A stretch of 64,000 nt of DNA from Vibrio sp. qd031 (GTDB lineage Bacteria; Pseudomonadota; Gammaproteobacteria; Enterobacterales; Vibrionaceae): positions 186,001 through 250,000 of the forward strand of contig NZ_JXQD01000002.1 in the NCBI RefSeq assembly GCF_002100145.1. The letters run 5' to 3'. Both the position numbers and the translations under genes were made by a program. This document shows positions 25,936 through 34,770 of this stretch, in pieces. How positions within the stretch are numbered: position 1 is the first letter of the stretch; each line of letters begins with the position of its first letter. The notes below the pieces were generated by a model. It saw nothing but the letters and a program-made list of their open reading frames with translations, had not been told where the DNA came from and ran no database searches.

Positions 25936-26880
25936 ATGATTAATAATAATATCCAGTGGTTTCCTGGTCACATGCATAAAGCTCGTAAAGAGATAGAAGA
26001 AGTGATCCCACAAATCGATGTGATTATTGAAGTTCTCGATGCGCGGATCCCTTATAGCAGTGAAAACCCGTTAATTTCTAGCTTGCGCAAAGACAAACCT
26101 GTCATAAAAGTATTAAACAAGCGCGATTTGTGCGATCCAGAAGTCACTCAGCTATGGATCGAACATCTAGAAAAAGAGCAAGGTGTAAAAGCAATTGCGG
26201 TCACCACAGAACAAATCCAAGAGATCACTCAAATAGTCGAGCTGTGCCGAAAAATGGCACCGCATCGGGAACAAATGGGCAAAAACATTCGCACCATGAT
26301 AATGGGGATCCCAAACGTTGGTAAATCAACCATAATCAATACACTCGCTGGGCGAACCGTCGCTCAAACAGGTAACCAGCCCGCGGTGACTCGCCACCAG
26401 CAGCGCATCAATCTGCAAAATGGCGTGGTGTTATCCGATACTCCTGGGATTTTATGGCCAAAGGTTGAAAATCCACACAGTGGATTTCGCTTGGCTGCGA
26501 CCGGAGCCATCAAAGACACAGCGATGGAATACGACGAAGTTGCCTTTTACACGGTAGAGTATTTGGCAAAGCACTACCCACACCTACTCAAGGAGCGCTA
26601 TCAACTTGAAGTGCTACCTGATACAGAGGTCGAATTGATGGAGGCCTTGGGCGCTAAACGTGGCTGTTTACGTGCAGGAGGTCGCATTGATCTGCACAAA
26701 GCTTCTGAAATTTTATTGCATGAACTTCGACAAGGTACGATTGGCCAAATCACTCTAGAAAGACCAGAGATGATCACTCAAGAACTCATCGAAGTGGAAG
26801 AAGAGTCTGCTCGAAAAATAGAAGCTAAAGCCAAAAAGAAAGAAGAGCGCCGTAAACGCTATTTACGCAACAAACGTTAG
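25936..26880 (+). CDS. ylqF: Ribosome biogenesis GTPase YlqF/RbgA
   Basis: A 314-aa circularly permuted GTPase: G4 (KVLNKRDLCD) comes before G1 (MGIPNVGKST) and G3 (LSDTPGIL). It opens with NIQWFPGHMHKARKEI, the family hallmark. The C-terminal helical domain ends in a very basic, lysine/arginine-rich tail (KAKKKEERRKRYLRNKR) that suits rRNA contact. I used the ATG at 25936, which puts the hallmark at the N-terminus; an in-frame start at 25879 would run through the upstream hairpin. It acts in late 50S assembly in Bacillus; the role in gamma-proteobacteria is less clear. Confidence 0.93.
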   Translation: MINNNIQWFPGHMHKARKEIEEVIPQIDVIIEVLDARIPYSSENPLISSLRKDKPVIKVLNKRDLCDPEVTQLWIEHLEKEQGVKAIAVTTEQIQEITQIVELCRKMAPHREQMGKNIRTMIMGIPNVGKSTIINTLAGRTVAQTGNQPAVTRHQQRINLQNGVVLSDTPGILWPKVENPHSGFRLAATGAIKDTAMEYDEVAFYTVEYLAKHYPHLLKERYQLEVLPDTEVELMEALGAKRGCLRAGGRIDLHKASEILLHELRQGTIGQITLERPEMITQELIEVEEESARKIEAKAKKKEERRKRYLRNKR

Positions 26881-26947
26881 TGCGACAATTCTGATTCACA
26901 AAAGCAAATTCTGTCGCTGATGAGTTGCCTGACTGGCAAAATGCAAA

Positions 26948-26971
26948 AAGGCGCAATTTTCATTGCGCCTT
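26948..26971 (-). terminator. Terminator hairpin, best read on the minus strand
   Basis: A 9-bp perfect stem, AAGGCGCAA with TTGCGCCTT, and a 6-nt loop. On the plus strand, after ylqF, no T run follows. On the minus strand it is followed by TTTTTGC, so it looks like a terminator for a minus-strand transcript, although no minus-strand gene precedes it. Confidence 0.6.
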
Positions 26972-26972
26972 A

Positions 26973-27171
26973 ACACCTTGTCGCTCAATCGTGAGTTTGC
27001 GAAGTTGCTCTCTTAAGGTAATGCATCGAAGAAATAAAGGCTCGATGTCTGTATGAAATACCTTGGACGCAACCTGTGTGACAAGGGGTAGAGTGTTTTT
27101 CTGTAATTAATTAAACAGTCCTAATTGTAGGTAAGGTGTCGTCCTCCTTGTTGTCTTCACCTTACATTTTT
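26973..27171 (+). ncRNA. Candidate structured RNA with terminator, upstream of the TDT transporter
   Basis: Five nested or adjacent helices are visible: P1 ACACCTTGTC (26973-26982) with GACAAGGGGT (27080-27089, one mismatch); P2 CTCA-ATCG-TGAG (26984-26995); P3 GTTGC (27004-27008) with GCAAC (27069-27073); P4 AAGGTA (27015-27020) with TACCTT (27059-27064); P5 CATCGA (27024-27029) with TCGATG (27042-27047). A terminator follows: GTAAGGTG (27131-27138) with CACCTTAC (27158-27165), then ATTTTTAG. G-U wobbles that extend P1, P4 and P5 favour the plus strand, but a minus-strand RNA ending at 26948 is possible. No match to an RNA family I know. Confidence 0.45.
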
Positions 27172-27340
27172 AGTCTGGTACAAAATCGTAATATTGCAAG
27201 TTTTTAGACTAAAATTTACAGCATTGAATTTCGATAAGTAATCTCACTGCCGATCTGATAGACTAGGTGGCTCTAAGACTGTTAAAAACAAGCTTTTCAA
27301 CACTCAATCTCACCCTACTCGCTATAAATAAAGGTCATTG

Positions 27341-28339
27341 GTGTCTAGCAAACGATTTCATCGCTTTCATCACATTCCCCCCTCACAGGCTTCACTGTCG
27401 TTAGGGGTAGTAGGGCTGGCACAAGCATGGGCGTTGTACGCGCCTGAATTTGGCTTGGTTATCCAACCCTACCTAATATTATGCGGTACGCTTTTAGTCA
27501 TACCTGTATTACTAAAATATCTATTAAACCCTTCATTGTTCCTTACCGACATTCAACATCCTCTTTCAGGAAGTTTGATGGCGCCAATGAGCATGACGTT
27601 ATTAGTGTTGTGTGACTATCTGTCCGAAGTATTACCACAGTTTGCCCACGTTTTATGGCTCTGCGCACTGACGCTACATCTGACCATGTTGACGTTATTT
27701 TTTGGTTTTCAGCTATCGAACTTTAAAATGTCCAACATAGTACCAAGCTGGTTTCTTTACCCTGTTGGTGTGATTTCCAGTACCTTAGCGGGCTCGCGTT
27801 TAGGCCATGAGGTTTTTTCTCAAAGCATGGCTATGGTCTGCATCGCGATCTATTTTTTGATGTTACCACTGGTGCTGTACAGATTGGTCTTTTTTGGCAT
27901 GCTACCTAGACGTGCGCGTCCAACGCTTGCCATTATGGCTGCGCCGGTAAATTTATCGCTGGCGGCTTATTTGGTCACATTCGATAACCCGGACCCTATC
28001 CTTGCCGGTGCATTAGCTGGCATCGCCATCACAATGACGTTGCTGATCTATTTGTGTTACCTCAAGTTGGTTAGGTTAAAATTTCAACCCTCTATTGCTA
28101 CTATCACTTTTCCGTCAGTGATCAGCGCTATCGCAATGCAACGACTAACGAGTTGGTTTGCAGGTGAGCATCCTCATTGGCACTGGCTACACTATTTTGG
28201 GTTCTTTGAAATTCTTGTTGCTACCGTATTGGTTATTTGGGTATCGGTGGGATATCTAGGTTTGTATTGGCCACAGTGGTTTGCTTTTGAAGGAGCAAAA
28301 GCTGTACAAAAATCGTCTACTCCTCCAAATGCACCTTAA
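27341..28339 (+). CDS. TDT-family (TehA/SLAC1-like) membrane transporter
   Basis: A 332-aa protein with about ten hydrophobic helices. It resembles the tellurite-resistance/dicarboxylate transporter (TDT) family, with features such as GSLMAPMSMTLLVLCDYL and PVNLSLAAYLVTF. Members move C4-dicarboxylates, sulfite, nitrate or chloride; the substrate is not evident. I chose the GTG at 27341, preceded by AAGG with 6-nt spacing; an in-frame TTG lies one codon upstream. It stands alone, 5 bp from convergent folE, downstream of a candidate structured RNA that could control it. Confidence 0.8.
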   Translation: MSSKRFHRFHHIPPSQASLSLGVVGLAQAWALYAPEFGLVIQPYLILCGTLLVIPVLLKYLLNPSLFLTDIQHPLSGSLMAPMSMTLLVLCDYLSEVLPQFAHVLWLCALTLHLTMLTLFFGFQLSNFKMSNIVPSWFLYPVGVISSTLAGSRLGHEVFSQSMAMVCIAIYFLMLPLVLYRLVFFGMLPRRARPTLAIMAAPVNLSLAAYLVTFDNPDPILAGALAGIAITMTLLIYLCYLKLVRLKFQPSIATITFPSVISAIAMQRLTSWFAGEHPHWHWLHYFGFFEILVATVLVIWVSVGYLGLYWPQWFAFEGAKAVQKSSTPPNAP

Positions 28340-28343
28340 GCCC

Positions 28344-29012
28344 TTAGCTTACACCGTGTAAAAATTCGGCTCGAGTTGAAGCATTCGATTTGAACAGTCC
28401 GCCTAACGCGGTGGTGGTCGTTTCACTGGTTGCATCCATCACCCCGCGCGACTTGACGCAATAGTGCGTCGCCGACATGGTCACGGCTACATCATCAGAG
28501 TCGAGCAACGTTTGCAAGGCAACAAGTATTTGCTGGGTCATGCGCTCTTGCACTTGGGGTCTTTGTGCAAAAAATCGAACAATTCGATTAATTTTCGATA
28601 GACCAATAATTTTGCTTCGAGGAATGTACGCCACCGTACATTTACCATCGATCGTCACCAGATGGTGCTCGCACGTACTGGTAACAGTGATATCTTTCAC
28701 CTTCACCATCTCACTGACTTGCATTTTATTCTCGATGACAGTGATCTTGGGAAACTGTTGATAATCCAATCCCGAAAAAATCTCATCCACATACATTTTA
28801 GCGATGCGCTTTGGCGTTTCGACAAGGCTGTCATCAGTAAGATCCAACTCTAACAGTGTGAGAATTTCTCGCATATGATGTTCAATTTTCTCTTTCTTGG
28901 CGTCTCGAGAATATTTATTTGGCACCATAGGGGTTTCTAAACCTCTTGTTTCCAATGCGTTTTTGACTAGCAGCGCGGAGTCGGACAATGTTTGAAGGTT
29001 TTTATCCAGCAT
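28344..29012 (-). CDS. folE: GTP cyclohydrolase I
   Basis: A 222-aa enzyme that opens GTP to dihydroneopterin triphosphate, the first step to folate and related pterins. The zinc and catalytic residues appear in [20 protein letters not shown] (Cys, His, His) and [16 protein letters not shown] (the second Cys), with [24 protein letters not shown] between. The length matches the E. coli enzyme. It is divergent from moeA, with about 120 bp between starts; both products belong to pterin chemistry. Confidence 0.96.
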   Translation of the reverse strand: MLDKNLQTLSDSALLVKNALETRGLETPMVPNKYSRDAKKEKIEHHMREILTLLELDLTDDSLVETPKRIAKMYVDEIFSGLDYQQFPKITVIENKMQVSEMVKVKDITVTSTCEHHLVTIDGKCTVAYIPRSKIIGLSKINRIVRFFAQRPQVQERMTQQILVALQTLLDSDDVAVTMSATHYCVKSRGVMDATSETTTTALGGLFKSNASTRAEFLHGVS

Positions 29013-29132
29013 ACTTTCTTTCCATAAATTGCATGCTCAAAGGATACCGACAAAATAGCAATAAATACACCTTCAAAACGCTGCATTGTGTTAAAATCGT
29101 GTCACTAAAATTTACACAAAAAGGAATACACT

Positions 29133-30371
29133 GTGGGTTGTTGTGATGCTCCTGGCTTAATGCCAATTTCAGACGCGATTAATCAAATGTTGTCGACCAC
29201 TAAAACGTTACCTGATGTCGAATCACTTGATATTTCAAACGCTGTAGGACGTATATTATCCACTCCAGTACAGTCACCCCTAAATGTCCCCCCTTTTGAC
29301 AACTCAGCAATGGATGGTTACGCCGTAAGGATCCATGACTTAGAGAATCAAACAATACTACCGTTGGCCGGTCAGTCATTTGCGGGCCACCCTTTTACTG
29401 GTCACTGGGAAATCGGTACCTGCATTAGAATCATGACAGGAGCACAAATCCCAGAAGGCTGTGATGCTGTGGTGATGCAAGAAGATGTCAGCACTACTGA
29501 AGAAGGCCATGTTTCTTTCGATAGCAAAGCCATCAAGCGTGGTCAAAATATTCGCCAAAACGGCAATGATATTTCCATCGGCAGCACCGTGTTTAACTCA
29601 GGCCATAAGCTTACCCTGCGCGATCTCCCTATTCTTGCCTCTTTGGGGATCGCAACTGTCTCTGTGTTCCAAAAAGTCAAAGTGGCGATTTTCTCTACAG
29701 GTGATGAAATAAAATCACTCGATGAGCCCCTCAAAGCAGGTGAAATATACGACAGTAATCGATACGGCTTAATCCCGCTATTTGAGAAGTTTGGTGCCGA
29801 GGTCATTGACCTAGGGATTATTGTAGACGACAAAACCGCAATAAAAGAGACCTTCGACAAAGCCCAACAGTGCGCCGATATCGTCATTACTTCAGGCGGT
29901 GTTAGCGTTGGCGAAGCTGACTACACCAAAGATATATTAGAAGAAATGGGCGAAATCGGTTTTTGGAAAATCGCCATTAAACCAGGTAAACCCTTCGCCT
30001 TTGGCCAACTGCCCAATGCCTTTTTCTGTGGATTGCCCGGTAACCCCGTTTCCGCAGCGATTACCGCTCATGTACTTGTCGAACCGTTTTTGGCGAAAAT
30101 GTCTGGTCACAGCGAGTGGACACCCGATGTCACGCTTAACGCTAAAAGCTTAAGCGCCTTCAAAAAGCGTCCAGGCCGTACAGATTATCAACGTGGCATA
30201 TACCGCGTAGAAAATGGGGAGGTGGTTGTAGAGAGCTGCGCTAACCAGAGTTCCGGTGCTTTTATGTCGATGAGCATCGCAAATTGCTATGTCATACTTG
30301 AACAAGAACGGGGAAGTGTGACAAAGGGAGAAACGGTAACAATTCAACCATTTGGAGCTGCTCTATTGTAG
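29133..30371 (+). CDS. moeA: Molybdopterin molybdenumtransferase MoeA
   Basis: A 412-aa enzyme that inserts molybdate into adenylylated molybdopterin. Motifs include PPFDNSAMDGYAVR, IMTGAQIPEGCDAVVMQED, FSTGDEI, VITSGGVSVGEADYTKD and CGLPGNPVSA. Translation begins at GTG (29133) with AAGGA 7 nt before; the N-terminus MGCCDAPGLMPISDAI has an uncommon CC pair. moeB, its usual neighbour, is absent. It supplies cofactor for NapA encoded 8 kb away. Confidence 0.95.
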   Translation: MGCCDAPGLMPISDAINQMLSTTKTLPDVESLDISNAVGRILSTPVQSPLNVPPFDNSAMDGYAVRIHDLENQTILPLAGQSFAGHPFTGHWEIGTCIRIMTGAQIPEGCDAVVMQEDVSTTEEGHVSFDSKAIKRGQNIRQNGNDISIGSTVFNSGHKLTLRDLPILASLGIATVSVFQKVKVAIFSTGDEIKSLDEPLKAGEIYDSNRYGLIPLFEKFGAEVIDLGIIVDDKTAIKETFDKAQQCADIVITSGGVSVGEADYTKDILEEMGEIGFWKIAIKPGKPFAFGQLPNAFFCGLPGNPVSAAITAHVLVEPFLAKMSGHSEWTPDVTLNAKSLSAFKKRPGRTDYQRGIYRVENGEVVVESCANQSSGAFMSMSIANCYVILEQERGSVTKGETVTIQPFGAALL

Positions 30372-30461
30372 TGTGCTCGGTAGATTTTCACTGTGTAATC
30401 AACTACAGTGCTAGTTAATTCGTCGTCGTAGTGTTGATATAGGATACTGACTGGTTTAGGT

Positions 30462-32795
30462 ATGAACGCCACTGTTAAGCGCCTTTGGGCACTCTACTCT
30501 TTGATATGGGCTATAAGTTTGTGCGTGCTTTACTTTATCAGTATGAGCACATGGGACACTATCGTCGATAAAAAAAAGATTGAGCAAGCCGCGGCTATCG
30601 AACTCTTCTCCAGCGGTGTACAAGGCTTATTGGAGTCTCAAGACATAGTGTTAACTCTATTGGGCAACCAATTGAGCGAACATCTACCAGTAACAGCCGA
30701 AAGCATCCTAAAAACCACTGCAAAGTTAGATACATTACTTGAATCCAATCCAGCTGTGTACGCCTTTGCTTTTATAAAGCCAGACGGTACCGTTGCTATG
30801 GCAACGTCCAACATGTATGACGGTGAAATAAGCAGTCAAAATACCTTTAACTTTTTGGAAAATCCCGTAACCAAAGAATCATTCGTGCGCACGCTAAATA
30901 GCGACAGCGTGATTTTAGGCCGAACCTATTTTATCTCCGAACTCGACGATCTGGTGATTCCTGTAAGAAAAACCATCAAAGATGACAAAGGCAACATACT
31001 CGGTGTTATGTCAGCAGGGATACGAGCAAAGGACTCACAACTGTTTCAACATGACTTTTCCAATAGTTCTCAGCTAATCGGGATTGCTCGCTCAGATGGT
31101 TATTGGCAGTACAACTCTGAATACAACAGTCTTAATGACAAAACGTTGGCTGATGAGTTTTTTCAAAGGCCTATTCCAAGCTCTTATTTCGATACTGTTG
31201 TCGACAATTTATACGACGTCTACAGCGTCGACCCAAGCACCATTAAACAGAACACCCAAAAGTACATGTTCGAACATAAAGGCAAAAAAGAGCACTTGCA
31301 GGTCGCACTCTCCTATGACCCTCGCTTCGATCACTGGTATGTGTCTTACGTTGACTGGCCACAGCTACAGTATCAGTTAACCACAACCTTATTCCCCTAC
31401 TTCGTGGTGTTTGTGTCTCTTCATACGGTGTTCTTCATGCTGTTTCGCTTCACCTCTCAAACGCAACAAGAAAATGAGGCATCTCTCATCAAGCTTGCTA
31501 ATCAAGACTCGCTAACAGGCTTACCTAACCGTAGGTATTTGCGAGACAACTTTGATGCATGGATCCAACATCACAAACGCTTTAGCCTTTTGTTTGTCGA
31601 TCTCGATCATTTTAGAAAAATTAACGACAGCTACGGCCATGAAGCAGGAGATATTGTACTTACTGAGTTAAGCGAACGAGTGCGAAGTGTGCTTGGCTTA
31701 TTCGATATTTTAATTAGAGAAGCTGGTGACGAATTTATTGTTGTTTCGCCCCAAACCAATCAACCTTATTTGGAAGAGCTCGCAAAAAAGATCAACAGTG
31801 AGCTAAGCAATCCGTTCAACATTTTTGGCTCAGACGTTGTGTTAGGTTGCAGCATAGGCGTTTCAGTCTATCCGGACCACGGAAAAAACCTCGTTGACTT
31901 GTTGAAATCGGCCGACAGAGCAATGTACCTCGCCAAAAAAACCCGTAATAGCTACCGATTTTTTGACGAGTCTTTACGTGGAGAGTCTCAGTTTAAGTTT
32001 CGCGTAGAGCAAAAACTTCGCCAAGCTCTTGAGCATAACGACCTCAAAATTAAGTATCAGCCGCAAGTGAATGCCGAACTCTGTTTATCTGGCGTTGAAG
32101 CATTGCTTCGATGGCACGACCATGAACTCGGCGTGGTGTCGCCAACACTCTTTATCACCATTGCAGAAAAAGCGGGCATGATGCCTGAGGTAAGCCGCTA
32201 CTTGTTCAGCCACTTGATCACAGAAGTATCGCAATTTAACCCTTACTTAAAACAAGCCAGTTTATCGGTCAATATTTCGGTCAGTCATTTTATGATGGAT
32301 TGCTTTGTGTCCGATGTCGTACCACTCATCAATAAATGTAAAGAAAGCGATGTCGAACTGGTTTTAGAGATCACAGAAACTCTGCTCATAAACGATATCG
32401 TTCAAGCAATACAACGCGTTGTCGAGCTAAAAAGTCTGGGGGTCAAAATATCGTTGGATGACTTTGGTACGGGTTACTCGTCACTCAGCATGCTCAAAGA
32501 TCTGCCAATGGATGAGATTAAAATCGACCGAAGCTTTATTCAAAACGTAGAAACCGATAATAACGCCTACAAAATGGTGAAAAACATTGTTGCGATTGGA
32601 AAAAACTTAGATAAGTTAATCGTTGCCGAAGGTATTGAAAATGCCAGTCATTGGCAACTCCTAACGCAATGTGGTTGTGACCTATTTCAGGGGAATTTCG
32701 TCGCTAAGCCTCTCACATTACGTGAAATCAACGAGTTTTCTACTCGCCACCAAACGTCTTCTAAGGCTAAAGAAGTGCTTCTTTCCGACGTCTAA
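30462..32795 (+). CDS. Membrane GGDEF-EAL protein, probably a phosphodiesterase
   Basis: A 777-aa protein: membrane helix (about 12-30), an extracytoplasmic sensor of about 270 residues with Cache-like features (YAFAFIKPDGTVAMAT, SYDPRFDHWYVSYVDW), a second helix (about 305-330), GGDEF (about 347-505) and EAL (about 520-765). The cyclase motif is AGDEF, and the inhibitory site is GLFD, so cyclase activity is probably lost. The EAL domain keeps GVEALLRW, EITETLLI, DDFGTGYSSL and KIDRSF, so hydrolysis of cyclic-di-GMP is likely. The late QGNFVAKPL differs from the usual QGY. Monocistronic, after moeA. Confidence 0.92.
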   Translation: MNATVKRLWALYSLIWAISLCVLYFISMSTWDTIVDKKKIEQAAAIELFSSGVQGLLESQDIVLTLLGNQLSEHLPVTAESILKTTAKLDTLLESNPAVYAFAFIKPDGTVAMATSNMYDGEISSQNTFNFLENPVTKESFVRTLNSDSVILGRTYFISELDDLVIPVRKTIKDDKGNILGVMSAGIRAKDSQLFQHDFSNSSQLIGIARSDGYWQYNSEYNSLNDKTLADEFFQRPIPSSYFDTVVDNLYDVYSVDPSTIKQNTQKYMFEHKGKKEHLQVALSYDPRFDHWYVSYVDWPQLQYQLTTTLFPYFVVFVSLHTVFFMLFRFTSQTQQENEASLIKLANQDSLTGLPNRRYLRDNFDAWIQHHKRFSLLFVDLDHFRKINDSYGHEAGDIVLTELSERVRSVLGLFDILIREAGDEFIVVSPQTNQPYLEELAKKINSELSNPFNIFGSDVVLGCSIGVSVYPDHGKNLVDLLKSADRAMYLAKKTRNSYRFFDESLRGESQFKFRVEQKLRQALEHNDLKIKYQPQVNAELCLSGVEALLRWHDHELGVVSPTLFITIAEKAGMMPEVSRYLFSHLITEVSQFNPYLKQASLSVNISVSHFMMDCFVSDVVPLINKCKESDVELVLEITETLLINDIVQAIQRVVELKSLGVKISLDDFGTGYSSLSMLKDLPMDEIKIDRSFIQNVETDNNAYKMVKNIVAIGKNLDKLIVAEGIENASHWQLLTQCGCDLFQGNFVAKPLTLREINEFSTRHQTSSKAKEVLLSDV

Positions 32796-32892
32796 ATCAC
32801 CTTTTTCACGATATCAAAAATTTTCCCTTATCTAGCAAAATCTAACGCAAATCTTTGCGCAATCGTTTAACCATAAATAGACTTTTTTTATG

Positions 32893-32906
32893 TTGATCAA
32901 CATCAC
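32893..32906. promoter_or_regulatory. FNR/CRP-like half-palindrome upstream of talB
   Basis: TTGATCAACATCAC matches TTGATNNNNATCAA at nine of ten defined bases. It lies about 150 bp before the talB start. Fit is good, but no supporting context was found. Confidence 0.3.
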
Positions 32907-32954
32907 GAGAATTGCTGAAAAGTCATTGATTTCGTTTAGCGAATAACGCTATCT

Positions 32955-32970
32955 TGTGTGTATATTCACA
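32955..32970. promoter_or_regulatory. Probable CRP site upstream of talB
   Basis: TGTGTGTATATTCACA matches TGTGA-N6-TCACA at nine of ten positions. It is centred about 80 bp before the talB ATG, which would suit carbon-source control of the pentose phosphate gene. Confidence 0.4.
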
Positions 32971-33041
32971 GGCGTACTGAAACGCTAAACCCTTGTAGGG
33001 TCAAACCGCAGGGCATTACCTTAATGGAAAAGGATTGCGCA

Positions 33042-33992
33042 ATGAGCAATAAATTGAACCAACTTAAAAACGTCACTACTGTTGTAGCAGATACCGGTGA
33101 TATCGAAGCGATCAAAAAATACCAACCTCAAGACGCAACAACCAATCCATCGTTGATTTTAAAAGCTGCGGAAATGCCTGAGTACGCTTCACTCGTTAGC
33201 AACGCTGTTGAATACGCAAAAGCAAATGTCAGTGACAAAGCAGAGCAAATTGAGCTCGCTTGCGATCGTCTAGCGGTTATTATTGGTCAAGAAATCCTAA
33301 ATATTGTCCCTGGTAGAATCTCTACAGAAGTTGACGCTCGTTTGTCTTACGATACCGAAAACAGTGTAAAAAAGGCGCGTCAAATCATTGCAATGTACGC
33401 AGAACAAGGCATTGGTAAAGAGCGCATCTTAATCAAACTCGCATCAACGTGGGAAGGGATCCAGGCGGCAAAAGTGCTTGAAGCCGAAGGCATCAATTGT
33501 AATCTAACGCTACTCTTCTCCTTTGCACAGGCCAAAGCGTGTGCAGAAGCTGGCGTATACCTTATTTCACCGTTTGTCGGTCGTATTATGGATTGGTACA
33601 AAGCGAAACAAGGCGTCGATTTTGAAGCTGCAGAAGATCCAGGGGTGCTATCAGTCACCAAGATCTACAACTACTACAAACAACACGGTTACAATACCGT
33701 CGTTATGGGTGCGTCATTCCGTAATACCGGCGAAATTTTGGAACTAGCGGGTTGCGATCGTCTTACCATCAGCCCACAACTTCTAGAAGAGCTAGAAAAC
33801 GCCAGCGGCGATGTTCCAACTAAGTTGGTCGATATCGGTGCTACAGAGAAAGCGCCAGCTGAACTTACTCATGCTGAGTTTCTTTGGGAGCATAACCTTG
33901 ACCCAATGGCTGTAGAGAAGCTCGCCGAAGGCATCCGTAACTTTGCCGTTGACCAAGGCAAACTAGAAACAAAGATTGAAGCAATGCTGTAA
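33042..33992 (+). CDS. talB: Transaldolase
   Basis: A 316-aa enzyme of the non-oxidative pentose phosphate pathway that transfers dihydroxyacetone units. The Schiff-base lysine is in [12 protein letters not shown]. Other conserved parts are [12 protein letters not shown] and [24 protein letters not shown] chose the ATG at 33042 with AAAGGA 7 nt before, giving [15 protein letters not shown]; an upstream in-frame start at 32958 would add 28 unlikely residues. The gene is followed by a strong terminator; tktA is not adjacent, unlike in many vibrios. Confidence 0.96.
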   Translation: MSNKLNQLKNVTTVVADTGDIEAIKKYQPQDATTNPSLILKAAEMPEYASLVSNAVEYAKANVSDKAEQIELACDRLAVIIGQEILNIVPGRISTEVDARLSYDTENSVKKARQIIAMYAEQGIGKERILIKLASTWEGIQAAKVLEAEGINCNLTLLFSFAQAKACAEAGVYLISPFVGRIMDWYKAKQGVDFEAAEDPGVLSVTKIYNYYKQHGYNTVVMGASFRNTGEILELAGCDRLTISPQLLEELENASGDVPTKLVDIGATEKAPAELTHAEFLWEHNLDPMAVEKLAEGIRNFAVDQGKLETKIEAML

Positions 33993-34003
33993 ATTCAGTT
34001 TGC

Positions 34004-34036
34004 ACTAAAAAGGGAGGCTTAGCCTCCCTTTTTAGT
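34004..34036 (+). terminator. Strong terminator after talB
   Basis: A near-perfect palindrome with arms ACTAAAAAGGGAGGCT and AGCCTCCCTTTTTAGT and a single T between them. A and T runs on both sides let it serve both talB and convergent narP. Confidence 0.85.
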
Positions 34037-34091
34037 GTCTGCAATGTGCCCTTAGCCTATGGCGCACTGTGGATCTCGCCATCAGTAACCG

Positions 34092-34751
34092 TTATGAACG
34101 ACCGTAATAATCGAAATACAGCACTGTCGCAGCGGTTCTTGAAGGAACATCGAGTTTCTTCAACAAGCTTTTCATATGAACCTTCACTGTCGACTCCGAA
34201 ATAAACAGCTGGTCGGCAATTTCACGGTTTCGTTTACCAAGTGCGACATTTTCTAGGATCTGAGTTTCACGCTGCGTGAGATGATCAAACGGATTGCTTT
34301 TCTGTCCATTGCTGTCAATAAAGGTTTGGATTTCTTTGCTATAGACTGGGTTATTTATGCCCACATTCCTTAATTTATTGACCAAATCATCAGGCTCGGT
34401 GTCTTTAAGTAAGTAGCCATCAGCGCCCGCCCTTATTAGAGCCGAAATATCAGCGGGGCTATCTGAGACCGTAAGAATAACAATGTAACTTTCGACACCG
34501 TCTTTCCTCAACCCATTAAGTGTGTCGAGCCCCGACATACCTTTCATGTTGAGATCCAGTACAATCAAATCAATGTCGTTTTGACCTGCTATAGCAATTG
34601 CATCGGTGCCATTGCTGGCTTCGCAAACTACATCAAAATCATCTTCGCTTTCCAGCAGTTGCCGAATGCCCCGTCGCATGAGAGGGTGATCATCTACTAG
34701 CATCACACGAATGGAAGTTGATTCGGTTTCAGTATTGTTATTCTCGTCCAA
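34092..34751 (-). CDS. narP: Nitrate/nitrite response regulator NarP
   Basis: A 219-aa regulator: receiver domain with the phosphoacceptor in LIVLDLNMKGMSGLDTL, the switch region in VILTVSD and lysine in YLLKDTEP, then a LuxR-type helix-turn-helix (LTQRETQILENVALGKRNRE, then IADQLFISESTVKVHM). I chose the TTG at 34751, which has AAGGA 7 nt before it, over a TTG at 34787 that overlaps narQ. It is 19 bp downstream of narQ and should activate napFDABC across the divergent promoter. Confidence 0.93.
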   Translation of the reverse strand: MDENNNTETESTSIRVMLVDDHPLMRRGIRQLLESEDDFDVVCEASNGTDAIAIAGQNDIDLIVLDLNMKGMSGLDTLNGLRKDGVESYIVILTVSDSPADISALIRAGADGYLLKDTEPDDLVNKLRNVGINNPVYSKEIQTFIDSNGQKSNPFDHLTQRETQILENVALGKRNREIADQLFISESTVKVHMKSLLKKLDVPSRTAATVLYFDYYGRS

Positions 34752-34770
34752 CGTTGGTTCCTTTCTTTGC

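Noticed and set aside
26914..26946. Hammerhead-ribozyme-like core: CTGATGAG followed by a TTGCC-TGACT-GGCAA hairpin.
   Set aside because: The required GAAA after stem II is missing (the sequence continues AATGC), and no third stem with a cleavage triplet is apparent.
26973..27095. On the minus strand, TATTTCATAC recalls a segment of 6S RNA.
   Set aside because: The shared stretch is short, and the overall length, helices and flanking sequence do not fit the 6S fold.
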